From CAZWSC01 sp964636385 (GTDB lineage Bacteria > Eisenbacteria > RBG-16-71-46 > CAIMUX01): a stretch of 64,000 nt of DNA. How positions within the stretch are numbered: the first letter of the stretch is position 1; every line of letters begins with the position of its first letter. The notes below the pieces were generated by a model. That model saw only the letters and a program-made list of their open reading frames with translations. It was not told the DNA's origin and searched no databases. Shown piece by piece: positions 59,896 to 64,000 of the stretch. Made by a program: the position numbers and the translations under genes. The stretch covers positions 1 through 64,000 of the forward strand of contig CAZWSC010000063.1 of NCBI GenBank assembly GCA_964636385.1. Reading direction: 5' to 3'.

Positions 59896-61662
59896 CTAGC
59901 GCACCTCCACGAGGGTCAGGCCCCACAGGTGCGGCTGCGGGGGCCGGGGCTGGTTCCAGGATCCGAAGGCATGCGAGCCGTCGCTGACGTACCGCATCAC
60001 GTATCCGCCCGCCGGAAGCTCGATCACATCGCGCACGATGCGGTTCTTCCGCGCGCCGCCGGCGTGTTGCGTGTCCTCGTACTCCATCTTCCAGACGATC
60101 CCGCCGTCGTCGCTCCCGATCCACCCATAGTCGTGCATCTCGCTCCGTGTTCCCTCGCCGAGAGCCACCAGACGGAAGCGGGTCTTTGACCGGAGCACGA
60201 ATCTCATCGACAGGTCCTGCCTGTTCCGGACCGGGGCAAGGGAGTGAACCTCCGGGGGATCGGCGGCTTCGCCTGCCCTGACCAGATGCCTTGAACCCTC
60301 GTCCACCGGCGCCAGGGTTACGCCCCAGTTCCCGGGCTCCCAGGGCGGTGGACTGTTCCAGATCTGGTAGGCGTGGGAATCATCGGTCACATAGCAGAGG
60401 GCATAGTCGCCCTCGCGTACTCCGAGGACCTGCTCAGTCAGCCGGTTCCTGGTGTCTCCCCCGGACGGGCAGGTGTTGTCATAACTCATGACCCACAAGG
60501 CCTCCATGCTGCGGACGTCTTCGATCCAGGCATAGTCCACCATCCTGCGGGAACGTCCCGCCTCGCCCAGCGCCCGCACCAGTAGGTCCGCGGGGGCGTC
60601 AAGCGAGAAGAACTCACGCGTGAACGCATCGTCACCCTGGCGCACGATCGATATGACCGGTTCCGGGAGGGCGGTGTCGTGGCAGACGCGGAACGCTTCA
60701 CTGTCGGATGCATCCGCGACCGTCATGGAGACTCCCCAGGACTCGGGATCCAGTGGCGGGAGTACGTTCCATCCGGAGGCATCGTGGCTGTCATCTGTCA
60801 TGGCTGTCAGGACGTAGCTTCCCGCGGGAAGACGGATGGTTCCCCGGAAACACCGGTTCTTGTCGGCTCCGCCCGCCGGGACAGTGTTGTCGAAGGAGGG
60901 CTCCCAGACGCGCGTCCAGGTCAGGGCGTCGACCAGCCACGCACTGTCGGAGAAGAAGCGCCCCCGGTGGCCGTATTCCCCGGTGAAGCGGAGATGGAAC
61001 GTCACAGGCCTGTCCACTTCGATCCTCGCCCTGCGTGCCTCCATCGTCCCGAGGCCCAGGAAACGCACGTCCGCATCCGCGAAAGGAACGGAAGCATGAT
61101 CAGTTGCCGGGAGAGGCGTGAAGTCGGGATCGATCGCCTGCACCCGAATCCCCCAGCGGACCGGGTCGCCAACCTCCCCCCAGTCCCGGAAGGGGGCGAC
61201 GCTGGAACGCAGGCGGCCTATCTGGAATCCGAACAGCCTTATGTCGCGCTCGATCGGAAGACGCCCGCCATACCCGGCAAAGAAGGCCGTGTACGTTCCG
61301 GCTGTGAGCGAGATCGTGTCTTCAACCTCCCAATTCTCCGTCATGCCGTTCCACCGGCCGCCGGCATCCTGCATGATCCAGACTGCCTCGCGAGTCTCCT
61401 CGTCCAGAATCCACGCTGCGGCGAGAAAGACCTGGCCCCGCTCACAGGCCAGACCCTCCGCTTCGACAAGCAGGCTGCCGTCTGAGGGCATCACGAAGGT
61501 CTTTCGCAGAACTCCCGGTTGCCCGGGACCACGAATCTCCGCAAGGACGGGACCCTGCGCACTGCCGGAAGCCACCCGGGCCGTCCCGGACACTGTGATC
61601 AGCGCTGCCGCGAGCAGGAAAGAGGCTGCGGCGTGTAGTTGGAACCCGGTTACAGCCTTCAT
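59896..61662 (-). CDS. Secreted protein made of four tandem ~137-residue repeats, family unknown
   Basis: 588-residue exported protein. ATG 61662 opens a clear signal peptide (LHAAASFLLAAALITVSGTARVASG); the longer frame from 61839 has none. After it come four units about 137 residues apart, each with the core W[IL]-x-D, W-x-x-x-[YF]-[DE]-[ND]-T-x-x-x-G-G-x-x-x-N-R, a G-x-Y turn, D-x-SH-x-x-x-x-WN-x-x-P-P and a closing WG-[VL]-[ST]-[LM]. Unit 1 (around 61400) is degenerate; units 2-4 start near 60950, 60540 and 60130. I know no family with this pattern; the aromatic and polar residues suggest a beta-sandwich binding module. No enzymatic motif and no sorting domain are visible. Confidence 0.75.
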   Translation of the reverse strand: MKAVTGFQLHAAASFLLAAALITVSGTARVASGSAQGPVLAEIRGPGQPGVLRKTFVMPSDGSLLVEAEGLACERGQVFLAAAWILDEETREAVWIMQDAGGRWNGMTENWEVEDTISLTAGTYTAFFAGYGGRLPIERDIRLFGFQIGRLRSSVAPFRDWGEVGDPVRWGIRVQAIDPDFTPLPATDHASVPFADADVRFLGLGTMEARRARIEVDRPVTFHLRFTGEYGHRGRFFSDSAWLVDALTWTRVWEPSFDNTVPAGGADKNRCFRGTIRLPAGSYVLTAMTDDSHDASGWNVLPPLDPESWGVSMTVADASDSEAFRVCHDTALPEPVISIVRQGDDAFTREFFSLDAPADLLVRALGEAGRSRRMVDYAWIEDVRSMEALWVMSYDNTCPSGGDTRNRLTEQVLGVREGDYALCYVTDDSHAYQIWNSPPPWEPGNWGVTLAPVDEGSRHLVRAGEAADPPEVHSLAPVRNRQDLSMRFVLRSKTRFRLVALGEGTRSEMHDYGWIGSDDGGIVWKMEYEDTQHAGGARKNRIVRDVIELPAGGYVMRYVSDGSHAFGSWNQPRPPQPHLWGLTLVEVR

Positions 61663-61901
61663 GTTGCCGCCTGTGTGGGTGAATGTACCTGTGGCGGTCT
61701 GTTCGGATCCGCCTTCCTGAAAACCCCTGGAACGAACATCCGCCCGTACGCGTGCGGACGCACCGGGGTTGCGGGGCCGCGGATGCCCGGGCAATCCCGC
61801 CGGGCACGGATCGCCGAGTCCTGATAAGATTGCCGTCAAGGTAGCAGTCGTAGCCTGTTTTGTCGATAATGTGGAGTCTGGTCAACAGCAAGGAGGGAAC
61901 C

Positions 61902-62924
61902 ATGCCTTTGGTGCCGATGCGAATTCTGCTCGATCACGCAGCCGAGAACGGCTACGGAGTCGCTGCGCTTAACGTGAACAACATGGAACAGATCCAGGCC
62001 ATCATGGCCGCGGCGGAGAAGACGGAGTCTCCCGTCATCATCCAGGCCTCGCGGGGGGCCAGGTCCTACTCGCAGGACAACTACCTGCGCCATCTCATGC
62101 TCGCCGCAGCGGAGCTGCATCCCGGGATCCCGATCGCGATGCATCTCGACCACGGGAACAGCCCGGCCACCTGCTTCTCCGCAATCGAGCAGGGGTTCAC
62201 GAGCGTGATGATGGACGGCTCGCTCATGGAGGACGGCAAGACACCGGCCGAGTACGAGTACAACGTGCGCGTCACGAAAGAGGTGGTGAAAGCCGCTCAC
62301 AGCAGGGGGGTCACCGTCGAGGGCGAGCTTGGCTGCCTCGGCGGAATCGAGGACGGCCACGGGGCCGGCCTGTCGGGCGAGGAGGCGCTCAGCCACCTGA
62401 CAGACCCGGAACAGGCCGAGCGGTTTGTGGCGGAGACAGGAGTGGATGCCCTGGCAGTCGCCATCGGCACAAGCCACGGCGCCTACAAGTTCAAGAAGAA
62501 GCCGACGGGCGAGGTCCTGCGCATGAGCATCATCGCCGAGATCCACCGCAGGCTGCCCGACACGCACCTGGTCATGCACGGATCCTCGTCCGTTCCGCAG
62601 GAGCTTGTCGAGATCATCAACCGCTACGGCGGGAAGATGCCGGAGACCTACGGGGTGCCGGTCGAGGAGATCCAGGAGGGGATCAGGCACGGTGTCCGCA
62701 AGGTCAACGTCGACACGGACAACCGGCTGGCCATCACCGGCGCAATCCGTAAGGTCTTCAGCGAGCGCCCCGGCGAGTTCGACCCCCGCTCCTACCTCAA
62801 GCCGGCCCGCGAGGCGATGCAGAAGGTATGCGAAGAGCGGATGATCGCATTCGGCCAGGCCGGTCATGCCGGCAAGATAAGGATCGCAAAGCTGGACGAC
62901 ATGGCGCGGCGCTACGCAGGCTGA
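61902..62924 (+). CDS. fba: Class II fructose-bisphosphate aldolase
   Basis: 340-residue zinc aldolase of glycolysis/gluconeogenesis. ATG 61902 follows AAGGAGGGAACC; the longer in-frame start at 61860 has no site. Metal and substrate motifs are intact: IAMHLDHGNSPATCF (zinc His), VEGELGCLGGIEDG, AIGTSHGAYKFKK, VMHGSSSVPQELV and VNVDTDNRLAITGAIRK. ALNVNNMEQIQAIM at the N-terminus and the length match the Calvin-cycle-type (FbaB-type class IIB) branch. It is followed 45 bp later by the DUF362 gene. Confidence 0.96.
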   Translation: MPLVPMRILLDHAAENGYGVAALNVNNMEQIQAIMAAAEKTESPVIIQASRGARSYSQDNYLRHLMLAAAELHPGIPIAMHLDHGNSPATCFSAIEQGFTSVMMDGSLMEDGKTPAEYEYNVRVTKEVVKAAHSRGVTVEGELGCLGGIEDGHGAGLSGEEALSHLTDPEQAERFVAETGVDALAVAIGTSHGAYKFKKKPTGEVLRMSIIAEIHRRLPDTHLVMHGSSSVPQELVEIINRYGGKMPETYGVPVEEIQEGIRHGVRKVNVDTDNRLAITGAIRKVFSERPGEFDPRSYLKPAREAMQKVCEERMIAFGQAGHAGKIRIAKLDDMARRYAG

Positions 62925-62969
62925 ATCCGGCAGGCGGATCGCACCACAACAGGAAAGGACGCTCTACAC

Positions 62970-64000
<1,031 letters not shown>

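Noticed and set aside
61860..61902. Longer N-terminus for the aldolase from 61860
   Set aside because: No ribosome site there, whereas AAGGAGGGAACC precedes ATG 61902 and the protein then starts as in the family.

Overview
This GC-rich 64 kb chromosomal window most likely comes from an uncultured Gram-negative lineage of the FCB/Eisenbacteria-Krumholzibacteria type. That is an inference from gene content: several secreted proteins end in FlgD-like C-terminal sorting domains of the type IX secretion kind, dockerin and cohesin domains occur, a bacterial Elp3-like protein is present, and a secretin-based type IV pilus/type II secretion machine is encoded. I saw no rRNA, tRNA, CRISPR array, intact insertion sequence or integrase. 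Both edges cut genes: a chemoreceptor at the left and a DUF362 protein at the right.

Positions 1-12.5 kb hold signalling and tRNA-modification genes: a chemoreceptor and CheA (minus strand), a secreted alpha/beta hydrolase with a sorting domain, an Elp3-like radical SAM acetyltransferase divergent from a Trm9-like methyltransferase, a hybrid histidine kinase and a membrane PAS histidine kinase. From 10.6 to 26.0 kb everything runs on the plus strand, with repeated GTGA/ATGA stop-start overlaps: kinase, receiver, HD-GYP phosphodiesterase, STAS protein, then a complete pilus/secretion assembly set (PilB with an MshEN c-di-GMP-type domain, PilC, five (pseudo)pilin-like proteins, PilM, PilN, PilO, a PilP-like protein and the secretin). 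The HD-GYP, STAS and PilB order suggests local c-di-GMP control of the machine.

Positions 26.0-36.9 kb form an accessory, partly decayed island: a broken DUF4143 ATPase, a helicase/methyltransferase fusion remnant, a RusA-like resolvase, three different PD-(D/E)XK-type nuclease candidates (NucS-like, Mrr-like and one unnamed), a frameshifted YgiT-type antitoxin, a DUF4160/DUF2442 pair, truncated GNAT and CPBP genes, a Nim-like flavoprotein, a DUF2703 protein and a formylglycine-generating-enzyme-like lipoprotein.

Positions 37-64 kb hold secreted and housekeeping genes: a HEAT-repeat protein, a 1583-residue gingipain-like (C25) peptidase, an N-terminally truncated beta-lactamase-family hydrolase, a thioredoxin-fold protein, a ChaN-like protein, PriA, a receiver, a REC-GGDEF protein, then TsaD followed by a three-cohesin lipoprotein translationally coupled to a dockerin-bearing subtilase, PBP4-type DacB, a secreted protein made of four tandem copies of an unrecognised ~137-residue repeat, class II fructose-bisphosphate aldolase and a DUF362 protein. 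The cohesin lipoprotein/dockerin subtilase pair is the best candidate for an undescribed system: a surface-anchored scaffold for a protease. The Elp3/Trm9-like pair is the second.
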